A stretch of 64,000 nucleotides of DNA from Tritrichomonas foetus. Lineage: Eukaryota; Parabasalia; Tritrichomonadida; Tritrichomonadidae. The position numbers and the translations under genes are program-made. Below are positions 26,747 to 36,687 of this stretch, in pieces. How positions within the stretch are numbered: the stretch's first letter is position 1; each line of letters begins with the position of its first letter. The stretch is taken from positions 37,178 through 101,177 of the forward strand of contig MLAK01001448.1 of the NCBI GenBank assembly GCA_001839685.1, in the 5' to 3' direction. The notes below the pieces were generated by a model. That model saw only the letters and a list, made by a program, of their open reading frames with translations, did no database searches and had not been told where the DNA came from.

Positions 26747-29700
26747 TTATTGTCTTTGAGTGAGGATTTTTAATGTTTCGTATAAGGAAATAACATTTTC
26801 TGTTTGTTCATCTAAAATTTTGGCAACAGCTTCTTGATTGTTTAAAATTCCAGAACTAGCTATTACTCCAAAAACTTTTTTAATCTGTTCATTTGATAAG
26901 TTTGAATTCACAAGAGTGTCTTTTGAAATAAAAATCTGTAAGAAAAGTCGAAGAATGGGAAAATGTAAATCAGGATTTGTCGAAAAGATTGAAATTAAAT
27001 AATCATAAATATATCGATTATTGATTCTTTTGGTTAAATTAATTGGAAGCAATGAAAGAATCCACAATAACATTTCTGTATTAACTACTCTGCCAGAACA
27101 TTTGTCAGTCACAATAAAGAGGGTAATTAAAAATTCTTGAGTTATTTTATCATTTATTTGTGAAGCATCTAAACTTTTTATTTTATATTCAACAAGGTGC
27201 AAAATTCGTTGGTTGTTTTGAGCTAAAACTGAAGAAAAGTTTTGATTCAATGAAATTAAGAAAAATACAAAAGATTTAGCAATTACAGATTCACTATTTA
27301 CAATCATATTTAGTGACTTTTCTACTAATTGTGCCAAAAGCTCTTCGTTTAATAAAAAACTTGCTTTAAAAGAAATTTGTACAAAAAGCTCAATTGCAAA
27401 CGCATGAAACCTTTCATCTTCTTCATTGAAAAAATTCATAATTTGTGGAATAATTGGCAGAAAAACAGAAATTAAATCAGTTGGATAATTTCCTAATATT
27501 GTTGTTAAGATAATTTCAATTTTATTAATATATTTTTCATTGAATTGTTTCTCATTAGTATATTGATTACAATCATTTTCAACTTTCGATATGAGCTGAC
27601 AGAAGAATGAGAATATTGCTTGTAAATCAACACATTCAAATCCAGTTTTTTCAATAACTTGGCTTATAGATTCAAGTAATGCCAAAAATCCATCATTGAA
27701 TGATTCCTTGTTAGCCAAATCTAAAATAAATGGAAATATTTCATGTATAATTGAATGATCATTAATAATATTTATAAATTCAATGAATAAATTGGCACCT
27801 AAGATAATTTGCTTCTCCAAAATTCCATTCATCAGTTTAATTGATAGGGTAGCAACTGCTGCAATTTTTTCAGGTGAATTAAATTTTTTTGGAAATATTT
27901 TTAATATACAAATTAATAATTCAACATTAGGCAAATAATACTTTTTGTTATATTCCAAAAATTGTTGTTGTCTAAAGTCACAAGGAACTTCTTCACAAAC
28001 TCTAAGAAGTGGATCAAGAAGAGAATCAATTATCCCTTCCACTGCTCTTGGAATATAATTAAGTAAAAGTTTCAAACAATTTAAAGAACTTTTTGTCAAT
28101 TTATAATTATTACACTGATTATTATTCTCATTTGAAATAGCATCATTCAGAATATTATTCAAAATAAAAGGCAAAACTTCATTTATATGTTCTTTAAGCG
28201 GATGAGAGCATGTGACAGCTAAAGATCCAATGCATTCAATAATTAAACTGGATAATTGTGGATCAGGTTCATTTTGTGATAAATAACTTTTACATAAAAC
28301 AAAAATCTCATGAAAATGTGGTAATGCGATTTCACTTGAAGAATTTCGAAACAAGCATCCTAAAAATATCCAAATATAATTAACGATATCATAATTCGAA
28401 GATTTAATTTTATTGCTACAAAACAAATAAATCATTTCGAAAAATGAATCACAACTATTACAATTGACGATGATATGATAGATAATATGATAATAATCCA
28501 TTAATAAATCATTTTGTAAAGAAGAAAGGAGCATTCCAATCAATTCATCGATATTCGGCTCAATAACATTAATAAATAAACCAATATTTGAACTAAAAAC
28601 ATGAATTGCCATATTAAGAACACCATGATGTGGTGAGTTAAAGCAGTGGATACATGATTGAACAATCACTGGAAATATATCAATGAATGCATCAGGTGAT
28701 TTCTTAATCACTGAATCAATTAACATCAATGATGTATAAATACATGAATTATTTTGTGATGAACAAAGGTTTTGATAAGTTGGAAGTATAATTTCTCTTA
28801 ATCTATGATTTGGAATCCTTTCGGAAACTTGTTGAAACATTAAGTCAATTAAACAAGAATCAGGATTATCAGAATCAACTGATATCTCAAAAGATATGAT
28901 TGAAATGTTAATTGATAATAGCAATAACTCTTCAATAGTTTGTAAATCAATAGAAATTTGTTCACATTCTAACAAACTCCCCAAATAATATAAAATACTT
29001 GGTTTCACTGAGACATCAATTGCTGGATTTTTTAGTGAATTTACAATTTGTGGAAAAACTATTTGAAATTGAAGAGGTTGAATGGAAATATCAATCATAT
29101 TAATTAAATCATTGAATAAATCCCCGTTATCTTTTTTCAAATTATGTAAAAATTCAATAAAAATGTTCGAAAGAGGTTCTGTAAAATCATCTTTGAATGA
29201 TATTTCTTCATTTCTAATAATTGTATATATAGCTGAGTATATTAAGAAAATTTGTCTTATCACGTTTAGTTTTTGAGGATACTCAAAAGACATCTTTAAT
29301 AATTTCAAACCATATTCCAAGACTTCTTTTGAAATCAAAGGCAGTTCCAGAAAATATGATACTGCAAAAATAAGAGTTTTTTCAAAATTAGTTTGTTCCA
29401 ATAATGGCACAACGGTCATAAAATAATGTGATGGATGATTAATTGATGATAAAATTCGGCATAAAGGTTTGAGTAATAATGAAAACATTTCTATGTCTTG
29501 TTCTTGTAATAGAACTTGAAAAAGTTGTTGTAAGATATGATTTGGATCAATTTCGTGTAATTGCTGAAAACAAGTGGTCAATATTGTATTAATTCCAATT
29601 ATTGCTTGTTTTCGAATAAAATTATTGTTTATATTTCGAATGATTTCACAAAGAAGATAAATTGTTGAAGGATCAGAATAAAAATTCATTAATTCTTGTG

Positions 29701-29782
29701 TAACTTCATTTGCATTTACAATTGCAGGATTTTGCAAAAATTCATATAACCTACAAATGATTTGTCCTTTTTCCTTCTCCAT
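26747..29782 (-). CDS. Importin-beta family (karyopherin) protein, importin-4-like
   Basis: This 1011-residue HEAT-repeat protein has the length and N-terminal organisation of importin-beta receptors. Residues 10-75 correspond to the importin N-terminal domain: a short first helix, then IYLLCEIIRNINNNF followed by IRKQAIIGINTILTT, matching the pattern LLxIIxxxxxxxxxRQxAxxxLxxxI. About 20 helical repeats follow. Such receptors bind RanGTP and import cargo such as ribosomal proteins or histones. Kap123/importin-4 is the nearest group by feel only. The start is preceded by a GC-rich 17-mer in place of a TCA initiator. It is divergent from the coiled-coil gene at 29937, with 154 bp between start codons. 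Confidence 0.65.
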   Translation of the reverse strand: MEKEKGQIICRLYEFLQNPAIVNANEVTQELMNFYSDPSTIYLLCEIIRNINNNFIRKQAIIGINTILTTCFQQLHEIDPNHILQQLFQVLLQEQDIEMFSLLLKPLCRILSSINHPSHYFMTVVPLLEQTNFEKTLIFAVSYFLELPLISKEVLEYGLKLLKMSFEYPQKLNVIRQIFLIYSAIYTIIRNEEISFKDDFTEPLSNIFIEFLHNLKKDNGDLFNDLINMIDISIQPLQFQIVFPQIVNSLKNPAIDVSVKPSILYYLGSLLECEQISIDLQTIEELLLLSINISIISFEISVDSDNPDSCLIDLMFQQVSERIPNHRLREIILPTYQNLCSSQNNSCIYTSLMLIDSVIKKSPDAFIDIFPVIVQSCIHCFNSPHHGVLNMAIHVFSSNIGLFINVIEPNIDELIGMLLSSLQNDLLMDYYHIIYHIIVNCNSCDSFFEMIYLFCSNKIKSSNYDIVNYIWIFLGCLFRNSSSEIALPHFHEIFVLCKSYLSQNEPDPQLSSLIIECIGSLAVTCSHPLKEHINEVLPFILNNILNDAISNENNNQCNNYKLTKSSLNCLKLLLNYIPRAVEGIIDSLLDPLLRVCEEVPCDFRQQQFLEYNKKYYLPNVELLICILKIFPKKFNSPEKIAAVATLSIKLMNGILEKQIILGANLFIEFINIINDHSIIHEIFPFILDLANKESFNDGFLALLESISQVIEKTGFECVDLQAIFSFFCQLISKVENDCNQYTNEKQFNEKYINKIEIILTTILGNYPTDLISVFLPIIPQIMNFFNEEDERFHAFAIELFVQISFKASFLLNEELLAQLVEKSLNMIVNSESVIAKSFVFFLISLNQNFSSVLAQNNQRILHLVEYKIKSLDASQINDKITQEFLITLFIVTDKCSGRVVNTEMLLWILSLLPINLTKRINNRYIYDYLISIFSTNPDLHFPILRLFLQIFISKDTLVNSNLSNEQIKKVFGVIASSGILNNQEAVAKILDEQTENVISLYETLKILTQRQ

Positions 29783-29936
29783 TCTAGAATTTAAACTATC
29801 GGCGACCAGATAAAAACGGTTATAAATTCACACCCAAAAGGTGATTTAAATATATTCGTCCAAATAAGCACAGAAATTAAGAAAAATTCAAAGTAACAAA
29901 TTTCTTTCATAAACGTACTTTTTAGACAAAATTTTG
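29783..29936. promoter_or_regulatory. Compact divergent promoter (154 bp)
   Basis: For the plus gene, TTTCATAAACG lies about 26 nt before the ATG at 29937 and is followed by ACTTTTTAGAC. For the minus gene, the 17-mer at 29792-29808 is adjacent to the start. This is a minimal two-way control region. Confidence 0.45.
29792..29808 (-). promoter_or_regulatory. GC-rich start-proximal 17-mer (TGGTCGCCGATAGTTTA)
   Basis: Lies 10-26 nt before the ATG at 29782. It differs from the 22364-22380 element at only four of 17 positions. It may replace the TCA initiator at these genes. Confidence 0.4.
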
Positions 29937-32858
29937 ATGATTGCAGACAAGAATGAAGCTTTCAGCCATAATTCTTGTAAAAAACTTGCACAACTATCAA
30001 AGGTGATATTTGCTATGACGGCGCAAAAACAAGACAGAGGAGATTCATGCAACGAATTATCAAATGATTTCGATGGGGTTATTTCAAATATGCTTCAACA
30101 GCACCAATATCAACTAGACTTGATTTTTAATTCATTATACAAATACAGAAAAAATTGCATCACGTCAAGCTGCAAAGAGTTTGGGAGCTCTTATAAACAA
30201 ACAAAAATTGAATTTGCCAATTTTATTTCCAATCAAGGAAATAAATATAATGAACTTATGAATGAAATCAAACAAATACAAAAAGCCATTCGTACATTTC
30301 AAATGGCTGCACTCCAATCTGCTGCAAAGTTTTTGGATTTTTCAGAAGTTGTTGAACGTGATTTAAAACAAAAGGAAAATGCTTCACAAGTAAGTGCTAA
30401 AGCTATTAGGCAGCATGTTCGACCAATTCTAGAAAAAATTGTTGCTTATGAAGATGAACAGCAATTTCAATTCAATATTATAGCAAAAGAATACAGAACA
30501 AAAAAAGAAAATTTGAAACTACAATATTCAAATGATTTAAAAGAGATTAAAACAAAAACTCGTCCGTTTTTAAAACAAATGAAAAATAATATATCTGTAT
30601 TAAGGAATGAAACCAAAACATTAAAAAATGATTATTCTAAAATCGTTAAAGACCATTCGGAATTTTCCAAAAAGCAATTAAAAATTAGGAATAAAATAAT
30701 TGCTGATACAAATCAGACTATTCGAACCATCCAGCGTCAAATTGTCCAACTTTCAAATCGACCGAATTTGAAATCTTATAATACAACATTAATTAATAAA
30801 CTAATGGAATCCAGAGCTAGCAATCAAATTAGATTTAAACAAATGTATGATCAGTTAGTAAAAGAATCTCATCGTTTGAAACATCAAAGGCATAGTTTGA
30901 ATCGATCAAAATCATCGGAAAATTCAAAAAGAGATAAAGAAAATCTCGAATTTCTGAAAAATCAAAACATTGAATTTGAAAAACAAAAAAGTAAAAAGAT
31001 GGAACTTCATAAATATCACTGTCAACTCGTTGATACTGCTTTGCAAGATACTGAGAGACTAAATTCTATATTAAATCAATTGATTATGAAATCAATAAAA
31101 AATGAAAATTCCCAGTCATCTTACTTCCTACATGGGAATGAACAACAATATAATTCTACAGCAAATAACTTGAAAGCTATTCTGGAAAATGTTCAATTAA
31201 TTATAAATAATTATGAAAGTGAGTTTAATATGATTCTTAAGAAACTTACTTTTGATTTCTCAAATGTAAAAGAAGTAATTAGTAAATTAGAAAATGACAC
31301 CAAAGAATTTCAAAAAGCGCATGAAAAGAAAATTGCATCCAAGACAAGGAAAACAAAGCACGAAATAGAAGAATATCAAAAGACTTGTGATCAAAGAAAA
31401 AATAATAGAATAGAAGAAAATGTAACTTTAATTAAACAAAAAGCAGATCTGAAATCAAAAAGTCTGAAAGATTTTCAAAGTAAATTCAATAAAGAACTAC
31501 AAGATAAACAAAAACAAATAGAAAAAGAGTATAATGAAAAAATATCTGAATTTAAAGTAGAATCTACTATCATCAATATTAATCAAGAATTGAATGATCA
31601 TAAAACTGATGTTACAAAATTAAACGCCAAAATTAATTTTTGGGATCAACAAGTTAAGCAAGCAAAATTACTTGCTGAAAAGAAAATAGAAGCATTTGAT
31701 AAGCAAATTAATACATTGAATAAATCAAGAAGGCAATTTGAAAGAGGCGTTAAGACTGAAACACAAAAAATTGATGAAAATTATGAAGTTAAAATCCAAA
31801 TCCGTCAGGTTGATTTGAAAGATAAAATGGAAAATATTTCTAAGTTATATACTAATGAAGAAAATGTTAGAGGTTGTGATATTATTGAAGGGATACGTAA
31901 AGTTCAAGAAGCTCAAAATAGAAAACTAAATCTTCTACTTCGTAAAGAAAGAGAAAAAGAAGAAATGATTAAAAGTCAAGAAAAGAAAATCTCTGAGATT
32001 AAGCAGCAAATTAATGACTTTAATAATTCCGTTAAGAATAATCAGCTTTATGAAGAGATTTCCAAACAAAAATCAACATTAAATAAGATTATATTTGATC
32101 TCGAAAAGAAGAGAATCGAAGAAGTGGCAAAGATTAAAAAAGAAATTGAAGATAAAAAGAAAGAATATCAAAGAAAAGAATCCACAATTTCTAACCAAAA
32201 AAATCAAGAAAATGCAAAATATCATGAAAGCAAACAGCAAATTATTCAACAAAAAGAAGATCTAATTGAACAAGCGAAACAAAAAACTGCTGTTATCGAC
32301 ACGGAATATCAATCAAAAATAGAAAGATTAAATATTAACCATGAAAAAGAAATCAAAGCTTTGAAAACTCGTATCGAGTTTGCCAAAAAGTCGCATGAAG
32401 AATTTGTTGCTCAATGTGAAAATGACAAAACAAAATTACACGAAAACTTTGAAACAGAAATATCAGCTAAAAAGACTAGTCATTATAATAAATTTTCTTT
32501 TAATGAATATGGTGAAATCGATCAACAGATCTTAAATCTTATCAAAACCAAAGTTAATATTGCATCTTCAAAATCCCCAGAATTAATTCGAAAAGAAAGT
32601 GAATCCGTAATTCTACAATTGCAGAAAAGAGCAGTCATGAAAACACAAAATCTTTCGAATGAGTTTAATTCTCATTATGAGAATCTTAAAACTATTTTTG
32701 AAGGACCTGTAGAACAAGAAACTCATCATTCAATAATTTCAGGACGAAAAATAGCTTCATCATTATCACAAAGAGTGGAATCTTCCAAAAATATTATATT
32801 GTTTGAAAGTGGCTCTAATAAAAGAATTCCACAATTGGTTACTCCTCAGTTAGCATAA
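29937..32858 (+). CDS. Long coiled-coil protein
   Basis: A 973-residue protein from ATG 29937; one codon upstream is TTG and is not a likely start. After about 60 residues almost the entire chain is charged, K/E/Q-rich helix with heptad-like spacing and very few prolines, typical of a rod-like coiled coil. The C-terminal 60 residues are different (Ser/Ile-rich, ending KRIPQLVTPQLA) and may anchor it. No motor, IQ or membrane segment is seen. Likely a structural component of cytoskeletal fibres or a tether. The exact family cannot be named from composition alone. Confidence 0.75.
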   Translation: MIADKNEAFSHNSCKKLAQLSKVIFAMTAQKQDRGDSCNELSNDFDGVISNMLQQHQYQLDLIFNSLYKYRKNCITSSCKEFGSSYKQTKIEFANFISNQGNKYNELMNEIKQIQKAIRTFQMAALQSAAKFLDFSEVVERDLKQKENASQVSAKAIRQHVRPILEKIVAYEDEQQFQFNIIAKEYRTKKENLKLQYSNDLKEIKTKTRPFLKQMKNNISVLRNETKTLKNDYSKIVKDHSEFSKKQLKIRNKIIADTNQTIRTIQRQIVQLSNRPNLKSYNTTLINKLMESRASNQIRFKQMYDQLVKESHRLKHQRHSLNRSKSSENSKRDKENLEFLKNQNIEFEKQKSKKMELHKYHCQLVDTALQDTERLNSILNQLIMKSIKNENSQSSYFLHGNEQQYNSTANNLKAILENVQLIINNYESEFNMILKKLTFDFSNVKEVISKLENDTKEFQKAHEKKIASKTRKTKHEIEEYQKTCDQRKNNRIEENVTLIKQKADLKSKSLKDFQSKFNKELQDKQKQIEKEYNEKISEFKVESTIININQELNDHKTDVTKLNAKINFWDQQVKQAKLLAEKKIEAFDKQINTLNKSRRQFERGVKTETQKIDENYEVKIQIRQVDLKDKMENISKLYTNEENVRGCDIIEGIRKVQEAQNRKLNLLLRKEREKEEMIKSQEKKISEIKQQINDFNNSVKNNQLYEEISKQKSTLNKIIFDLEKKRIEEVAKIKKEIEDKKKEYQRKESTISNQKNQENAKYHESKQQIIQQKEDLIEQAKQKTAVIDTEYQSKIERLNINHEKEIKALKTRIEFAKKSHEEFVAQCENDKTKLHENFETEISAKKTSHYNKFSFNEYGEIDQQILNLIKTKVNIASSKSPELIRKESESVILQLQKRAVMKTQNLSNEFNSHYENLKTIFEGPVEQETHHSIISGRKIASSLSQRVESSKNIILFESGSNKRIPQLVTPQLA

Positions 32859-33135
32859 GTAAAACATGTTATTATTTCGGTATTTTTAAAAATATTTTTT
32901 TTTCTAATCTTGTCTTTACTCAAATCCTCTTTAAGATAACACATTAACCATTAAGTTGAGATAGGTTTTCAAAATCATAATTTTTTACAATGATTATCGA
33001 AATTCTCTACATATTGAAGTTGATTCATGGTGATGTTTCCCACACAACAATGAGCAGTCAATAAGGATTTTGTTGAATATTAATTCGGTGATGATTGAAT
33101 CAAATTTGACCTTTCTTTCAATTTTGTGAGAGAAC

Positions 33136-33780
33136 ATGATATGTGATTTAAAAACTAAAAATCCGATGATGAATGACGAAAAGCAATTATTGATTCGTTT
33201 TATGGAAAATTCAGATATAGATGCAGTCGAAGAATTTTATAACTCAGTCGTCGATATGAAATACGCTCACGCTTCTTATGCTCGTCTTAATACGCCGAAT
33301 TCGACCGCTTTATTGCTCGTTGAAAAAACTGAAGGAAAAGAAAAAATCGTTGGCCTTTCTACTTCGCTCAGATTTTGGCATGACAGATTTTCAATTAAAC
33401 GCGAGGCATATCTGACAACTTTTGCAATCGACCAAAAATACAGAAATCGTGGACTGGGTTCGTTTTTCCTCAATTTGACAATTTACATTCTCAGCCATCA
33501 TTACAGCTGCGTCAAAATCATGTGCGATATACCAAAATATGATTTCGATACATTTGAATTTTTCAAAAAGAGAGGCTTCAATGGCCAGCGAATATGCAAA
33601 GATTTTTATGGCCTCAAAAATGGAAAAAAAGAAAATTCTGTTTTTTGTATGAAAAAAAATGACAATATTTTGGAAAAACCACAAATCGAAATTCCAATTG
33701 AAATTTCACCAGACATCAAATATTTGATAGATAACGTACAAACATTTGGATTTTTCGCTCGAATTTTTGCCAAGCCATAA
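33136..33780 (+). CDS. GNAT-family N-acetyltransferase
   Basis: This 214-residue protein has the GNAT layout: beta1/alpha1 (LLIRFMENSDIDAVEEFY, residues 18-35), the central beta4 strand (REAYLTTFAIDQKY) and the acetyl-CoA pyrophosphate loop R103-N-R105-G-L-G108, matching R/QxxGxG/A, followed by helix 3 and a last strand (FFKKRGF). It should move acetyl from acetyl-CoA to an amine; whether the substrate is an N-terminus, histone or small molecule cannot be told. The C-terminal 40 residues are an extra basic/hydrophobic tail. The start may be ATG 33136 or the MM pair ten codons later. TCAATTTT lies about 15-18 nt upstream. Confidence 0.75.
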   Translation: MICDLKTKNPMMNDEKQLLIRFMENSDIDAVEEFYNSVVDMKYAHASYARLNTPNSTALLLVEKTEGKEKIVGLSTSLRFWHDRFSIKREAYLTTFAIDQKYRNRGLGSFFLNLTIYILSHHYSCVKIMCDIPKYDFDTFEFFKKRGFNGQRICKDFYGLKNGKKENSVFCMKKNDNILEKPQIEIPIEISPDIKYLIDNVQTFGFFARIFAKP

Positions 33781-34169
33781 TTTTTTATTTTTATTTTTTC
33801 TTTTTCAATTAATGGAATGAATTTTCGCATATAATAATCCATTTTATTTGCATTAAATATATTTTTGATTATGTTAATTTCTATACAGAAGCATTTGGAA
33901 TTTGTTTTCTTCAATAAAATACTTTTTTTAAATCTTCAATTTTATTTTTATTCACATTTATATTAATTATTACTTTGTTTCAACCAAATCGCTCTATTAA
34001 CTTGAGATCATCTAAGTAATATGTTGCTACTTTGTAATTGAGCGGAAATGCTGATCAAACCTACGTTTTTTCATGTTTTTATTTCATTCATTCATGTTTC
34101 TATTTTTGATTAAATGAAAATAAAAAGACTAACTAAAAAGGCAATTTCATTTAGTAAAACAGACAATGT
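33781..34169. other. Convergent spacer, nothing recognised
   Basis: About 390 bp of T-rich DNA lie between two gene ends. No repeat or RNA gene is seen. Confidence 0.5.
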
Positions 34170-36068
34170 TTATTTGAAAGACATGATGACTTCGTTTTCA
34201 TTTTTGTTGCATGCAACGAAAATTCCAAAGAGGTCTCCAGGATCTAGCGTGTTGTATGTCGCATATAGGCGAGCAAATGATTGTTGTGATTCTGGATCTT
34301 TTTGCAGGAACAGCATGAACGTGTTGAACCTTTCTTTATAAAAAGCAGGCACTTCAATCGGCTTAGTCTTCACATCAACTGGTGGAGGTGGTGGAAGATC
34401 ATCAGGTAAAATTTTATTGGGTTGATTTGGTTGTTGTTGTTGTTGTTGTGTTTGATAGTTTGGCTGTACTGTTTGGATTATTGGTTTTGGCTTTTTGAGG
34501 CCAATGAGACGCTTAATTGCTGACTGGCGTCGGCGAAGCATAGATGCATGGACAGGATTGGTGCTATCGAGCCATGTGAAGAAGGCTTGAAGTGAATCTG
34601 GATTGTCAGTGAGGAAAGCACGAATCATATCAATCTGGCGGGCGTCTGGTGTGAAACCTCGGAATGAATGATCAGGAAGAGGTGTTGAAATGTCAAGTGG
34701 ACAATGGATCTGGTCATCTCCATCTTCTTCTTCTTCTTTATTGTTATTAAGATGTAGTTGTTGTTCAAGCTCTTGTGGAATTTGCTGTTGTTCTTGTGGA
34801 GTTTGTTGATGTTCTTGTGGAATTTGTTGATGCTCTTGTGGAATTTGCTGTTGTTCTTGTGGAATTTGCTGTTGTTCTTGTGGAATATATTGATGTTCTT
34901 GTGGAATTTGTTGATGTTCTTGTGGAATTTGCTGTTGTCGTTCTTGTTGCTTTAGTTGTATTAGTTCTTGTGGCTGTTCCTCACTTGGGTTTTGATTTTG
35001 ATCTTGCGGTAGAGGTGGTGTCAATTGTTGAGATGTAAGGAGAACTGGCTGAACTTCGTGTTGTTGTTGTTGTTTCTGAGAAGGAGGTGACTGGCTATTG
35101 TGCACACTTGGTGGCTGTTCTGCAGTTTGAACAGGCTGTAACTCTTCCTCGGTTGAAAGTTGCTCTTGCTGAGGAAGTTGAATTTGTGATGGCTGGATCT
35201 GTTGTTTGTGCTTATTTGGTATTGTTTCAGGTTCATGCTCAGGTGGCTGTGGTGCATCTTGCTGTTCATTTTCTGGTTGTGGGGAAGAAGGAGATGACTG
35301 AGATTGTTTAGAATTCATATCATTCTCCCCCTGTTCTTGAGGTTGTTGTTGAGGAGGTTGCTGTTCTGGCTGTTGGATAAGGTTAGCACTTATAATTGGT
35401 GGTAGTTTCACATTTTTCTGTGATTGGGCGAATGAATTTGTATCCAATGAAGGATGTAATGGATCTTCAATTGGTTCCCCTTTTGGGTTTTGCTTTATTT
35501 TTTCTGTTGGATTTTCCTTCACTTCCTTGTTTTGAATTTTTGAATTTTCACGAGCAGAATGGCTCGTCCTCAGTCCGGTTTTCTTTATCAACCCCCTGAT
35601 ATAAAATAAATTTGTGTTTAGGCTCCCTATTGCTTTGTTTGGGTCACAGTCAAAAATTTTAGCCGTTTTCTGACAAATTCTAACCGTCTGCGGATTGAAA
35701 TGAGAAAACTCTTTAATAAAGTTTTCTTTGAGTTGTCCGCATAACGTGTTTGGATCTAGGTACCTTTGAAATTCTCTCATCGCGAGAGATTTAAAAGTAA
35801 ATGGCTTTAATACCACATTCGGATGTGTAAGAGTGAACGAAAAGGTTACCTTGTCGAATGTTGATTCGAATTCTGGATCGACTTTGAGAATGATTTCGCT
35901 ATTTTCAAGGATTCTGTCTTTATATCTTAATTGACATTCTTCAAGTTGGTATTCGCTTGTTTGTTGACATAAAGCGACTTTCGCATCGAGTACTGTTGAT
36001 TTTGATGTCAGGTCGAAGTGCAAGATTTCCCCTGTTGCTGTAAAAAATTGAAATATTGCATTCGTCAT
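34170..36068 (-). CDS. Ubiquitin-like shuttle protein, Rad23/ubiquilin-like, with Q-rich repeat linker
   Basis: This 632-residue protein begins with a ubiquitin-like domain (about residues 4-75). A long P/Q-rich linker follows, including about eight heptapeptides of the type IPQEHQQ. A helical segment (ARQIDMIRAFLTDNPDSLQAFF) has the Asn-Pro and Leu spacing of the STI1/XPC-binding region of Rad23 and ubiquilin. The C-terminus ends with GIFVACNKNENEVIMSF, which matches the last helix of Rad23's second UBA (ACxKNExxAxxFL). Rad23-type proteins carry ubiquitinated substrates to the proteasome. The UBA is only partly convincing because its Met-Gly-Phe loop is missing. A VPAFYKERFNTFMLFL helix lies before it. 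Confidence 0.55.
   Translation of the reverse strand: MTNAIFQFFTATGEILHFDLTSKSTVLDAKVALCQQTSEYQLEECQLRYKDRILENSEIILKVDPEFESTFDKVTFSFTLTHPNVVLKPFTFKSLAMREFQRYLDPNTLCGQLKENFIKEFSHFNPQTVRICQKTAKIFDCDPNKAIGSLNTNLFYIRGLIKKTGLRTSHSARENSKIQNKEVKENPTEKIKQNPKGEPIEDPLHPSLDTNSFAQSQKNVKLPPIISANLIQQPEQQPPQQQPQEQGENDMNSKQSQSSPSSPQPENEQQDAPQPPEHEPETIPNKHKQQIQPSQIQLPQQEQLSTEEELQPVQTAEQPPSVHNSQSPPSQKQQQQHEVQPVLLTSQQLTPPLPQDQNQNPSEEQPQELIQLKQQERQQQIPQEHQQIPQEHQYIPQEQQQIPQEQQQIPQEHQQIPQEHQQTPQEQQQIPQELEQQLHLNNNKEEEEDGDDQIHCPLDISTPLPDHSFRGFTPDARQIDMIRAFLTDNPDSLQAFFTWLDSTNPVHASMLRRRQSAIKRLIGLKKPKPIIQTVQPNYQTQQQQQQPNQPNKILPDDLPPPPPVDVKTKPIEVPAFYKERFNTFMLFLQKDPESQQSFARLYATYNTLDPGDLFGIFVACNKNENEVIMSFK
34771..34935. 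repeat. In-frame 21-bp coding repeat (heptapeptide IPQEHQQ)
   Basis: About eight imperfect plus-strand units of TTCTTGTGGAATTTGCTGTTG encode the IPQEHQQ/IPQEQQQ heptads in the Rad23-like linker. The neighbouring sequence is also CAA/CAG-rich and likely to vary in length. Confidence 0.85.
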
Positions 36069-36360
36069 TTTAGAAATTGAGAATAAGGCATTTTTTTGGA
36101 GTCACTTTTTGATGGCATCAATTTTTCATGAATAAAAGAAAAAAGGTTTTATATTTGAATAGAAAAAATAATGACACTTGCAATTTTTATGAGTAAATAA
36201 GTGTGTTCATGTGATAACAACATTTCATCTCAAAGTTGTTCGAACAACTTTTTCAGTATTGTTAGACGCCGAATTTGGACCTTTGAGAAGGAATGAGAAT
36301 TTCATGATGAAACTTTTTGAAAAAATAACTTTTTGTTACGTTTAAAATTTTGCGTGCGGT
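36069..36360. promoter_or_regulatory. Divergent promoter region with four ACTTTTT motifs and a palindrome
   Basis: In 292 bp there are ACTTTTTGA (36104), AACTTTTTCA (36246), AACTTTTTGA (36311) and AACTTTTTGT (36327), plus the perfect 20-bp palindrome at 36232-36251. The density is the highest seen in the window. Confidence 0.45.
36232..36251. promoter_or_regulatory. Perfect 20-bp palindrome
   Basis: AAAGTTGTTC followed by GAACAACTTT is an exact inverted repeat with no spacer. The right half continues into ACTTTTTCA, so it overlaps the recurrent promoter motif. It lies between two divergent genes and is a candidate dimeric transcription-factor site. Confidence 0.6.
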
Positions 36361-36687
36361 ATGAATAAAGCGATAGATAACGACAGCCACATTTCTCCAA
36401 TACGTGCAATTCCCTTATTGACTGGTGTTAAAAGCGAAAAAGTTATTGTAAAAATGAGCGAAATGCCAAAAATACCAAATCGGGCCATGACTTACAAAGA
36501 AATGGGCGAATTTATGGATTCTTATCAAGCTGAAGTCAGAGAAAAATCACCAAAAACTGTTTCCAATTCAAAAATAGAGAGGCAGTGGCAGCAAATGAAA
36601 AAAGAAGCTGATAATGACATCGAATTAATCGATGATCAATATGAAATGCTTCTAAAAGAAGTTCAAGAAATGTCAGATATGAAATAA
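36361..36687 (+). CDS. Small charged protein of unknown function
   Basis: The protein is 108 residues from ATG 36361; an alternative start is the Met at 36451 (MSEMPKIPNR). The C-terminal half is strongly charged and helical (KIERQWQQMKKEADNDIELIDDQYEMLLKEVQEM), a likely short coiled coil. Upstream promoter-like motifs and the clean frame support a real gene. No family is recognised. Confidence 0.55.
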   Translation: MNKAIDNDSHISPIRAIPLLTGVKSEKVIVKMSEMPKIPNRAMTYKEMGEFMDSYQAEVREKSPKTVSNSKIERQWQQMKKEADNDIELIDDQYEMLLKEVQEMSDMK

